This document shows, in pieces, positions 5,758 to 14,801 of a stretch of 14,801 nt of DNA (its first letter is position 1; each line of letters starts with the position of its first letter). The notes under the pieces were generated by a model. It had not been told where the DNA came from, searched no databases, and saw nothing but the letters and a program-made list of their open reading frames with translations. Location of the stretch: contig JAEZHP010000161.1 in the NCBI GenBank assembly GCA_023416515.1, positions 1 to 14,801 of the forward strand. The letters run 5' to 3'. This DNA is from Pseudomonadota bacterium (lineage in GTDB: Bacteria > Pseudomonadota > Alphaproteobacteria > Sphingomonadales > Sphingomonadaceae). Made by a program: the position numbers and the translations under genes.

Positions 5758-6696
5758 GTGCGCCTCATGCAAAACCTCCGTATTCCCTTACTCGCCGCCG
5801 GCGGGACCCTCGCCGGCCTTGCCCTCGTCAACGGGGCCCAATCGAAGCGGGCCGAGCGCGACCACCCGCCCCTCGGGCGTTTCCTCGAAGTCGGCGGAGC
5901 CCGGCTTCATTATGTCGAACGAGGCAGCGGTCCGCCGATCCTGCTCGTCCACGGCAACGGCACGATGGTCGAGGACTGGATGATCTCTGGCCTCTTCGAC
6001 GAGCTCGCCAAGACCAACCGGGTCGTCGCCATCGACCGTCCCGGTTTCGGGCACAGCAGCCGCCCACGCGGCACGAGTTGGACGGTCGAGCGTCAGGCGG
6101 CCCTGCTCGCCGAGGCGCTTCGAATGCTCGACGTCGAGAAAGCAGTCGTGGTGGGTCACAGCTTCGGCTCGCTGGTGACCGCCGCGCTCGCTCTCAATCA
6201 TCCCGACCGCCTGCGCGGGGTCGCGCTGATCGGCGGCTATTATTATTCGACTCCGCGCGCCGACGTGTGGCTGGTGGCGCCGTCGGCGATCCCGGGGATC
6301 GGCGATCTCCTTCGCTACACGATCGTGCCGCCCCTCGCCCACGCTTTGCGAAGCCGTTTCACCGCTCGGCTGTTCGGGCCGGCCAAGCCGACCAAGGCCT
6401 GGCGCGAGCGTTTCCCATGGCAAATGGCGCTCAAGCCCTCGCGAATCCGAGCGGGTGCATCCGACGCTGCGCTGATGATCGTTGGCGCCGCCGCACTGGA
6501 CTCACGCTATCCGGAGATCGAGATGCCCGTCGCGGTCATCGCCGGTCGAGGCGACCGGATGGTCCACTCGCCGACCCAGTCCGAGCGGCTTCACCAGGCG
6601 TTGCCGAAGAGCCGCCTGCACCTGCTCGACGGCATCGGCCACATGGCCCACCACAACGCGATGGACGAGGTGGCGGCCGCGATCCGGCTCGTGTGA
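5758..6696 (+). CDS. Alpha/beta hydrolase, probably membrane-anchored or exported
   Basis: The product has about 312 residues and the alpha/beta-hydrolase fold. A hydrophobic N-terminal segment (about 9-24) precedes a basic stretch and suggests a membrane anchor or signal sequence. LLVHGNG (about 62-68) is the oxyanion-hole region. The nucleophile elbow is GHSFGS with Ser135. The acid is probably Asp266 in GRGDRM, and the base is His295 in GIGHMAHH, so the triad is complete. A cap region lies between about 160 and 245. The substrate cannot be named: esterase, lipase, epoxide or haloalkane-type members share this pattern. GTG at 5758 directly abuts the DUF72 stop; ATG at 5767 is an equally possible start (three residues shorter). 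The gene ends 10 bp before the convergent RTX gene, with no terminator visible between them. Confidence 0.88.
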   Translation: MRLMQNLRIPLLAAGGTLAGLALVNGAQSKRAERDHPPLGRFLEVGGARLHYVERGSGPPILLVHGNGTMVEDWMISGLFDELAKTNRVVAIDRPGFGHSSRPRGTSWTVERQAALLAEALRMLDVEKAVVVGHSFGSLVTAALALNHPDRLRGVALIGGYYYSTPRADVWLVAPSAIPGIGDLLRYTIVPPLAHALRSRFTARLFGPAKPTKAWRERFPWQMALKPSRIRAGASDAALMIVGAAALDSRYPEIEMPVAVIAGRGDRMVHSPTQSERLHQALPKSRLHLLDGIGHMAHHNAMDEVAAAIRLV

Positions 6697-6706
6697 ACGA
6701 GGGCCC

Positions 6707-9700
6707 TTAGAAATAGGCGGCCTCGTTCGGGACCAGGAGCGGTTCCAGGCGAAGGCCAGCGGTGCCCATGCCGTCGCCGTCGATCATCACCGCGCCGAAG
6801 TCGCTGACCCCCAGGAGCACCACTGAGCCGCCGCCGCGGTTGAACGCGATGGTAAGATCGGCGATGCCGTCGCCGTTGACGTCGCCGACGCGGTGGCTCT
6901 GAACCCCCACGCCGTCCGCAAGGACGAGACGGTCCTCCGCGACATTGAAGTCGAGGATCGTGTCGTTGCCGCCGCCGCGCGCGAACCAGAAGGAGTCGGC
7001 CCCCGCACCGCCCGACATCCGGTCATTGCCGTTGCCGCCGAAGAGGTTGTCCCGGCCAGCGCCACCGTCGAGATAGTCGTTGCCATTGCCGCCGTAGAGC
7101 ACGTCGTTGCCGGCGCCTCCGTACAGCGTGTCGTTGCCGTTGTCCCCGGACAGCACGTCGTGCCCACCGTTGCCCGAAAGCGTGTCGTTGCCGTTGCCGC
7201 CGTAGAGGAAATCCTCGCCGTTTCCGGTGATGATGACGTCGTTGCCGTTGCCGCCGACGCGGGTCTCCGTGTCGAAGCGGCCGGTCACGGTCACCTCGAC
7301 GGTTGCGGTGCTCGTCAGGCCGTTGCCGTCCGTCACCGTGTAGGTGAAGCGGTCGGTCGCGGTCTGGCCGGGGAGCAGCAGATCGAAGGAATCGGCGTCC
7401 GCGACGTAGCGTAGCGTCTGGGTCGCCGAGTTGAAGATCACGCTGCCATTGGTCGCCGACGTATCCACCGACTGGATGGTGAGGGTGGTGCCCACATCCG
7501 GATCGCTGTCGTTGGCGATCAGCGTGCTCCACAGGTTGCCGGTGGTCGAGTCCTCATCGACCGCGACCGAATCGTCGACCGCCACCGGCGCCTCGTTCAC
7601 ATCCGAGACGGTGATGGTGAAGGTGCGGGTGACTCGAAGCCCGTCCGGATCCACCGCCTCGGCGGTGATCGTGTAGCTCGACCGTTCCTCGAAGTTGAGC
7701 GGGGCGGTCGTGGTGAGAGCGCCGGTCGCCGAATCGAGGTCGAACAGGCCGCCGGCATCGTCGACCAGTTGGAAGGACAGCACGTCCTCGTCCGGATCGT
7801 CGGCACTGAGCGTCCCGACGATGGTTCCGGCGGGAGCATTTTCCGCGACCGTCGAGCCGTCGATCTGGAGATCGGTCGGCGCCTCGTTGGGATGCTCGAT
7901 GAAGACCCGGCCGACGATCGGATCGTGGTCGGTTCCGCGGAACACGGTTCGCGGCTGCTCGGTATTGATGTGGACGATGTCGAACTGAGCGCCTGGAAGC
8001 ATCGTCCCACTGACCAGCAGGTGATCGATGGCCTGGCTGTTGCCGTCGAAGAGATAGCCGTAACGCTCTTCCTCCGGATTGAGGCGGTGGAGATTGGTGA
8101 CGACCCCGCCCGCTTCGAGGCTGGTCAGCGAGGGCTCGAACCAGAAGCCGTTGAAGTCGCCGAGCACTCCGAGGCGAAGGTTCGGATTTGTCCCGAGCGA
8201 CTCCTCCAGATACTGGCGAACCACCGCGCTCTGGGCGTTGCGCGAGGCATCGCCGGCGTTGAACGGCGGCTGGTTGGCGCCCATCAGCGGGTCGCTGTTG
8301 AGGCGAGCGGAGGCGTGAACGTTGACCAGCCTGACGACCTCGCCGTTGAACAGGAAGTCGGCGACGAGCGGGTTGCGGCTATTCGCGAACGCTGTGCTTC
8401 CGGGGCCGCCGGTGAGCAGCTGCGCGCTGCCCTCGACATAGGTGACCCGGTCTGCGCGGTAGAGATAGCCGTTGCGGATGTTGCCGCCGGCCTCGCCGCC
8501 GGTGCTGTTCGCGGTCGACGGAGCGATCTCGACATAGACGTACCGCGGCCCGCCATCCTCGAGTATCTCGTTGATCAGCCGCTGCGCCGTCTCAGCGGCC
8601 GACAGCGGATGGCTGCCGTTCGCGCCATTGGCGTCCTGCATCTCCTGGAGGCCGATGATGTCGGGAGCCTGGAGGTTGAGGCGGATATTGTCGGCGAGCA
8701 TCTCGAACTTAGCCTCGCTGTCCTCGAGGCTCAGATTCTCGACGTTGAAGCTGGCGATGGTGAGGTGGTTGCGGCCGCCGACCAGCGAGGTCGTCTCGCG
8801 GCTGAGCGGGCCCTCGTCGTGGGTGACGACTGCCGGGTCGCCAAGCACCACGCGGAAATTGCCGTCGCCATAGGAGACGACTCCGGTCACGTCGCCGAGC
8901 CGGTCGCCCTGGGTGAGGTTCTCGAGTTGCGGATCGCCGGTGAGGCGGATCCGCTCGGGATTATAGTCGCCGTCCGAGATGGTGATCCCGCCACGGCTGT
9001 TGATGCCGCTCGCGCCCTCCCCGCCAGATGCGACGACATGAACTCCGCCGTCGCGGCCGTTGGCGACGACGAGCGGCGCCTCGACGGTGACTCGCATGCC
9101 TTCCAGCGCCTCGTAGAAGTCGATCCCGTCATTCTGGGGATCGAAGACGCTGAAGCCGTCGTCGTCGATAATCTCCGAGGGCGGAAGGATGCCGCCGGTG
9201 CCGATCACTACCGCTTCGGGAAGCGCGTTTCCGCTCGACTGGACGCTGACGCTCGACGCCTCGATCTCGGTCGTGGTGAGGCCGGCGCCGCCGCCGAACT
9301 CGGTCACCGTTCCGCTCACCTGGACCCCGTCGCCCATCGCGACGGTCGGAGCGGTTCGCGTGAACACAAAGATGGCGTCAGAGGTGCGCGCGTTGCCGTC
9401 GCCGGCAGCGTCCTGAAGATAGAAGCCGTTCGACGTGATCGCGGTAACGATTCCGGTAGTCGTCACCGGCTGTCCCTCGAACGGCGAGCGGTGCTGCTCG
9501 CCCTGGATCTCATAGATGCGCAAGCTCAGCGGGTCATCGTTGACGATCACTCCGGTGGCCTGGCCGTCGGCGATCGCGACATTGCCGGTGGTCCCGGTCA
9601 GGGTGACGGTCAGGCTCTCATTATATTCGGGCGAGGTATCGCCGCTGATCCGGACCCGGATCTCGACGCTGGCGACTCCGGGGCCGAAGGCGACGCTTCC

Positions 9701-11698
9701 GGTCAGCGCCTGGCCGGGGGCAAGGTCGGCCGAGTCGGTGGTGCCGTGGCCGATCTGATAGTCGACGGTTGCGCTCTGGTTGAGGCCGCCGGCGCGGCGG
9801 ACGGTGAACACCATGTCGCGCTCGCCGTCATTGCCCTCCACGACTCGCGCGTCGATGATGCTGAGGCGGCCGGTCGCGTTGCCTCCGACGAAGTCCTGGC
9901 CGGTGTTGACCGATCCGAAATTGTCGGCGCGCGCACTCGTCCAGGTAAAGTCCTCATAGCTTGCGCCGGTGCCGGTCAGCTGAAGCGACAGGCCGGGCTG
10001 GTCGCCGCCCGATTCCGAAACGCCGATGTCGGTGCTGGTCATGCCCGCGGCGGGACCGTTGGCCGCGGTGATCGTGCCTTCGTAGGAGAGGAACTGGACG
10101 ACCCGGCCGAACGGGTCGACTAGGGCGAAGCCGTCCGGCGAGCCGTTCTGGATTCCGCTTCCGCCGACCGCGAAGGAGAGCGTTCCGTAGCCGTCATCCT
10201 GGTTGGGAACGATGCCGCCAAGACTGATCAGCGGCGCATAGGTCGAGCTGTTGCTGCCGTTGTAGAGAACGATGGTCCAGCCGCTGAGATCGGTTCCTGC
10301 TGCCGCCGCGACCTCGATCCGCTCGCCGACGTCCGGGTTGCCCTGGTTGTCGTAATGGATCTCGTTGACGAACACGCCGCGGTTGAGCGGCGGCACGTCG
10401 TCGTTGCGGATGGTGCCGAGGCCGGTCGCGGTGCCGATCGCCGCGCCCCCGGTCGCTCCCGACAGGGTGACGGTGAAGGTCTCGTTCGGCTCCGCCTGGA
10501 GGTCGCCCGCGACGTTGATGGTGATCGTCGCGACCGTTTGTCCGTCGGCGAAGTTGACCGTCCCGGTCAGCGGCGTGCCGGGCGCGAGATCGGCGGCGTC
10601 CGCCGAGTTGAAGCCGATCGAATAGGTCGCGGAGACAGCGCCGTCGGAACCGCCGCTGCGCGTGACGGTGAAGACCATCGCGGTCGTTCCGGAATTGCCC
10701 TCGTCGACGCTGACATTTCCGATCGACAGGCTTCCCGGCTGAACGGGCGGCACGTCGTCATTGACGATGGTGCCGAGTCCGCTGGAATCGCCGAGCGCGG
10801 CGCCGGTCACGGAGGTGAGCTGGACGGTGAAGGTCTCGTTGGCCTCGATCGCGGTGTCGCCGATCACCGGAACGGCGATCTGGATGCTGGTCTGGCCCGG
10901 AGCGAAGGTGACGCTGCCGGTGATGGCGGCATAATCCTCGCCAGCAAGCGCGGTCCCGTTCGCGGTCGTGTAGGTGACCGTCACCGGCTCCTCGGAGGGG
11001 CCCGACAGGCTGATCGTGAAGACCGCGTTGGTGACTCCGCTATTGCCTTCCGTGATCGTGGCGTCGCCCACGGACACCGTGACCGGGCCGGCGAGCGCGG
11101 TGATCGAGAAATCGTCGATCGCGAGGCCGTCGTCCGCTCCCGCCGCGTCGAAATCGGTCCAGCGCACGTAGAAAGCGGCCCCGGCCGGGATGTTGAGGCC
11201 ATTGATCTGCGCCGAAAGCTCGGTGCGGTTTGCGGCGAGGTTGCCGTTGAGGGCGCCGACCGTGCCGGTCGTGACCGGAGAGCTGAAGTCGAGGGCGTTG
11301 ACGTCGATCCAGGTGGTGCCGTCGAGGCTGTACTGGAAGTCGAGCCGGTCGGCGCGTCCGGTCGCGCCCAAACGCCATTGCTCGCCGGTATAGCTGACCA
11401 GGAGCGAGGTCAGGGTCGCTCCGGTGTCGTTGGTGAAGCTGGCTGCAAGCGTCGGGACAACCGAGCCGCTGCGGACGCCGCCGAGCGCGCGATCGCCGCT
11501 GCCGCTGGAACCGAAGCTGTAGGTGTCGCCCGAATTGGAGCTTCCGGTGCCGGCCGTATAAGCGCCGTTGGCGAGGCTCCCGGTGCCGCTTTCCTGGATG
11601 AACCAGCCGTCCGGCAAGGTCGTGCTCGAGCCGGTGGCGGCGAGGCTGTCGAAATTCTGAGTATAGGCGGTACCCGAGCGAGTCAGCGAAATCGGCAT
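6707..11698 (-). CDS. Giant RTX extracellular nuclease/phosphatase-like protein (Calx-beta, lamin-tail, OB-fold, EEP, cadherin-like, RTX)
   Basis: The 1663-residue protein is predicted to be secreted by a type I system: it has no N-terminal signal peptide and has C-terminal RTX repeats. Approximate order is an unassigned beta-rich N-terminus (1-200), Calx-beta (206-315), Calx-beta (321-435), lamin-tail-like domain (439-603), Calx-beta (609-721), OB-fold as in ExeM/NucH-type nucleases (725-830), an endonuclease/exonuclease/phosphatase (EEP) domain (979-1268), two cadherin-like domains (1270-1367, 1368-1475), ten RTX nonapeptides (1481-1570) and a C-terminal secretion region. EEP residues are intact: Asn985 in SFNVEN, Glu1019 in LQEMQD, Asp1181 and Asn1183 in GDFNGF, and DHD at 1257-1259. 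Extracellular DNase activity is the likeliest role, though a phosphoesterase is possible. The start at 11698 is set by AAGGA six nt upstream; a 41-residue extension to 11821 is rejected. No type I transporter gene is in the window. Confidence 0.9.
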   Translation of the reverse strand: MPISLTRSGTAYTQNFDSLAATGSSTTLPDGWFIQESGTGSLANGAYTAGTGSSNSGDTYSFGSSGSGDRALGGVRSGSVVPTLAASFTNDTGATLTSLLVSYTGEQWRLGATGRADRLDFQYSLDGTTWIDVNALDFSSPVTTGTVGALNGNLAANRTELSAQINGLNIPAGAAFYVRWTDFDAAGADDGLAIDDFSITALAGPVTVSVGDATITEGNSGVTNAVFTISLSGPSEEPVTVTYTTANGTALAGEDYAAITGSVTFAPGQTSIQIAVPVIGDTAIEANETFTVQLTSVTGAALGDSSGLGTIVNDDVPPVQPGSLSIGNVSVDEGNSGTTAMVFTVTRSGGSDGAVSATYSIGFNSADAADLAPGTPLTGTVNFADGQTVATITINVAGDLQAEPNETFTVTLSGATGGAAIGTATGLGTIRNDDVPPLNRGVFVNEIHYDNQGNPDVGERIEVAAAAGTDLSGWTIVLYNGSNSSTYAPLISLGGIVPNQDDGYGTLSFAVGGSGIQNGSPDGFALVDPFGRVVQFLSYEGTITAANGPAAGMTSTDIGVSESGGDQPGLSLQLTGTGASYEDFTWTSARADNFGSVNTGQDFVGGNATGRLSIIDARVVEGNDGERDMVFTVRRAGGLNQSATVDYQIGHGTTDSADLAPGQALTGSVAFGPGVASVEIRVRISGDTSPEYNESLTVTLTGTTGNVAIADGQATGVIVNDDPLSLRIYEIQGEQHRSPFEGQPVTTTGIVTAITSNGFYLQDAAGDGNARTSDAIFVFTRTAPTVAMGDGVQVSGTVTEFGGGAGLTTTEIEASSVSVQSSGNALPEAVVIGTGGILPPSEIIDDDGFSVFDPQNDGIDFYEALEGMRVTVEAPLVVANGRDGGVHVVASGGEGASGINSRGGITISDGDYNPERIRLTGDPQLENLTQGDRLGDVTGVVSYGDGNFRVVLGDPAVVTHDEGPLSRETTSLVGGRNHLTIASFNVENLSLEDSEAKFEMLADNIRLNLQAPDIIGLQEMQDANGANGSHPLSAAETAQRLINEILEDGGPRYVYVEIAPSTANSTGGEAGGNIRNGYLYRADRVTYVEGSAQLLTGGPGSTAFANSRNPLVADFLFNGEVVRLVNVHASARLNSDPLMGANQPPFNAGDASRNAQSAVVRQYLEESLGTNPNLRLGVLGDFNGFWFEPSLTSLEAGGVVTNLHRLNPEEERYGYLFDGNSQAIDHLLVSGTMLPGAQFDIVHINTEQPRTVFRGTDHDPIVGRVFIEHPNEAPTDLQIDGSTVAENAPAGTIVGTLSADDPDEDVLSFQLVDDAGGLFDLDSATGALTTTAPLNFEERSSYTITAEAVDPDGLRVTRTFTITVSDVNEAPVAVDDSVAVDEDSTTGNLWSTLIANDSDPDVGTTLTIQSVDTSATNGSVIFNSATQTLRYVADADSFDLLLPGQTATDRFTYTVTDGNGLTSTATVEVTVTGRFDTETRVGGNGNDVIITGNGEDFLYGGNGNDTLSGNGGHDVLSGDNGNDTLYGGAGNDVLYGGNGNDYLDGGAGRDNLFGGNGNDRMSGGAGADSFWFARGGGNDTILDFNVAEDRLVLADGVGVQSHRVGDVNGDGIADLTIAFNRGGGSVVLLGVSDFGAVMIDGDGMGTAGLRLEPLLVPNEAAYF
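6989..7258 (-). repeat. Ten RTX calcium-binding nonapeptide repeats
   Basis: Ten consecutive nonapeptides of type GGxGxDxLx occupy residues 1481-1570, among them YGGNGNDTL, YGGAGNDVL and FGGNGNDRM. Two diverge (ITGNGEDFL, SGNGGHDVL). At DNA level they appear on the plus strand as recurrent gccgttgccgccg-like units. Such repeats form a calcium-loaded beta-roll after secretion. Confidence 0.95.
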
Positions 11699-11789
11699 CA
11701 ACGGTCCTTCCCTCGTGCGACGGCGAACGCAGCGAGCCCCTGCCCCGGCAGACCAGCCAAAGCCCTGGATTCCCTGCAGATCACATTGA

Positions 11790-11807
11790 GCCGACGCGCG
11801 AGTCGGC
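11790..11807. other. Inverted repeat upstream of the RTX gene
   Basis: GCCGAC (11790-11795) and GTCGGC (11802-11807) are perfect inverted arms around GCGCGA, centred about 100 bp upstream of the RTX protein start. It could be a regulator binding site or a 5' leader hairpin. No convincing promoter for the minus-strand gene was found. Confidence 0.35.
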
Positions 11808-11897
11808 GGCCCCCGACCCAATGCTTAAGGCAGCCGGTCCCGCTCCACTAGCCCCAAGCCGAGAAGTTTCCGTGACAAATCAGCGACAAGAGCTCAT

Positions 11898-11913
11898 TTC
11901 GGGACGGCCCGAA
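11898..11913. other. Inverted repeat TTCGGG-N4-CCCGAA in the rpoB/RTX divergent region
   Basis: TTCGGG (11898-11903) and CCCGAA (11908-11913) are perfect arms around ACGG. It lies about 40 bp upstream of the rpoB -35 element and about 200 bp upstream of the RTX gene, a plausible place for an operator serving either gene. Confidence 0.35.
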
Positions 11914-11950
11914 GGGCGCCGGCAAAGTCCATTTTCTATTGCCACGGGGT

Positions 11951-11979
11951 TTGACATCGGGGGCGCCTTTACCTACATG
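11951..11979 (+). promoter_or_regulatory. rpoB promoter
   Basis: A perfect TTGACA -35 (11951-11956) is followed after 17 nt by TACATG (11974-11979), a recognisable -10. It is the best sigma-70-type promoter in the window. It would start transcription near 11986 and give a leader of about 160 nt. Having its own promoter fits with rpoB being detached from rplJL here. Confidence 0.65.
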
Positions 11980-12065
11980 GCCCTCTCACCCTTTCCCGCC
12001 GGAACAGGATGCGCCGTCGCGCAGCGCATCGAACGCATTGGCTGGAAGGGATTGCCAGGCCGCTG

Positions 12066-12103
12066 AAGCTGCGTCTCCACACCGTTCGGAGCCGCGGCTT
12101 TTT
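12066..12103 (+). terminator. Terminator-like hairpin in the rpoB leader (possible attenuator)
   Basis: AAGCTGCG (12066-12073) pairs with CGCGGCTT (12093-12100), with one G-U pair. Above a T/C mismatch, CTCC (12075-12078) pairs with GGAG (12088-12091) around a 9-nt loop. The T-run extends from 12099 to 12103. It stands between the promoter at 11951 and the rpoB start, so it would act as an attenuator or as the end of a short leader RNA. A partial terminator between rplL and rpoB is known in E. coli; a similar role here is inferred. Confidence 0.6.
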
Positions 12104-12146
12104 GCGTCTGGAGCGCTCCTGTTCTGGGAAGGCGAGACACACATTT

Positions 12147-14801
<2,655 letters not shown>

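Noticed and set aside
5172..6710. 512-codon open frame overlapping the DUF72 and hydrolase genes
   Set aside because: It spans two well-supported genes in another frame and is Arg/Pro-rich, as expected for a shifted frame.
6989..7258. Regular short repeats that could suggest a CRISPR array or satellite
   Set aside because: The period is 27 nt, without unique spacers, and translates on the minus strand into RTX nonapeptides.
7769..10123. 784-codon open frame on the plus strand inside the RTX gene
   Set aside because: Antisense shadow of the RTX protein, whose domains and catalytic motifs are unmistakable.
11699..11821. 41-residue N-terminal extension of the RTX protein
   Set aside because: AAGGA is ideally placed before the ATG at 11698, and the extension is Arg/Gly-rich with no resemblance to the rest.
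10355..11851. 498-codon open frame on the plus strand inside and upstream of the RTX gene
   Set aside because: Also a shadow of the RTX gene; Arg/Asp/Ala-rich with no recognisable domain.
11821..12066. Plus-strand frame of 81 codons in the region upstream of rpoB
   Set aside because: It runs through the rpoB promoter (its internal ATG overlaps the -10), has no ribosome binding site and poor coding character.

Overview
The window is GC-rich chromosomal DNA from an alphaproteobacterium, most likely of the order Sphingomonadales (Sphingomonas-like). This rests on the typical alphaproteobacterial RpoB, L10 and L7/L12 sequences, strong G/C preference at third codon positions, and secreted beta/gamma-crystallin and CHASE2-EAL proteins of kinds common in sphingomonads. 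The placement is by recognition, not by a database search.

Layout. (1) 1-359: C-terminal end of an unidentified protein with a Pro-Thr repeat linker encoded by a CCCACG tandem repeat. (2) 526-855: small secreted beta/gamma-crystallin-like protein. (3) 1057-3357: membrane CHASE2 / degenerate GGDEF / EAL protein, a predicted cyclic-di-GMP phosphodiesterase. (4) 3454-3607: a compact unit with promoter-like sequence, a strong ribosome binding site, a 12-codon Trp-rich reading frame and its own intrinsic terminator. (5) 3686-4996: rplJ-rplL with a long structured leader and a terminator. (6) 5020-6696: two tightly linked genes, a DUF72 protein and an alpha/beta hydrolase. (7) 6707-11698 on the minus strand: a 1663-residue multidomain RTX protein with an endonuclease/exonuclease/phosphatase core, predicted to be secreted by a type I system. 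(8) 11699-12146: a regulatory region with a consensus-like promoter and a terminator-like hairpin leading into rpoB. (9) 12147 to the window end: the first 885 codons of rpoB.

The most notable architecture is that rplJL and rpoB, usually adjacent and co-transcribed, are separated by about 7.2 kb holding three unrelated genes, one of them antisense. Consistent with this, rplL has its own strong terminator and rpoB has its own promoter plus a possible attenuator. The best candidate for something undescribed is the Trp-rich 12-residue frame and its terminator just upstream of the rplJ promoter. No rRNA or tRNA gene, CRISPR array, insertion sequence or phage gene was recognised.
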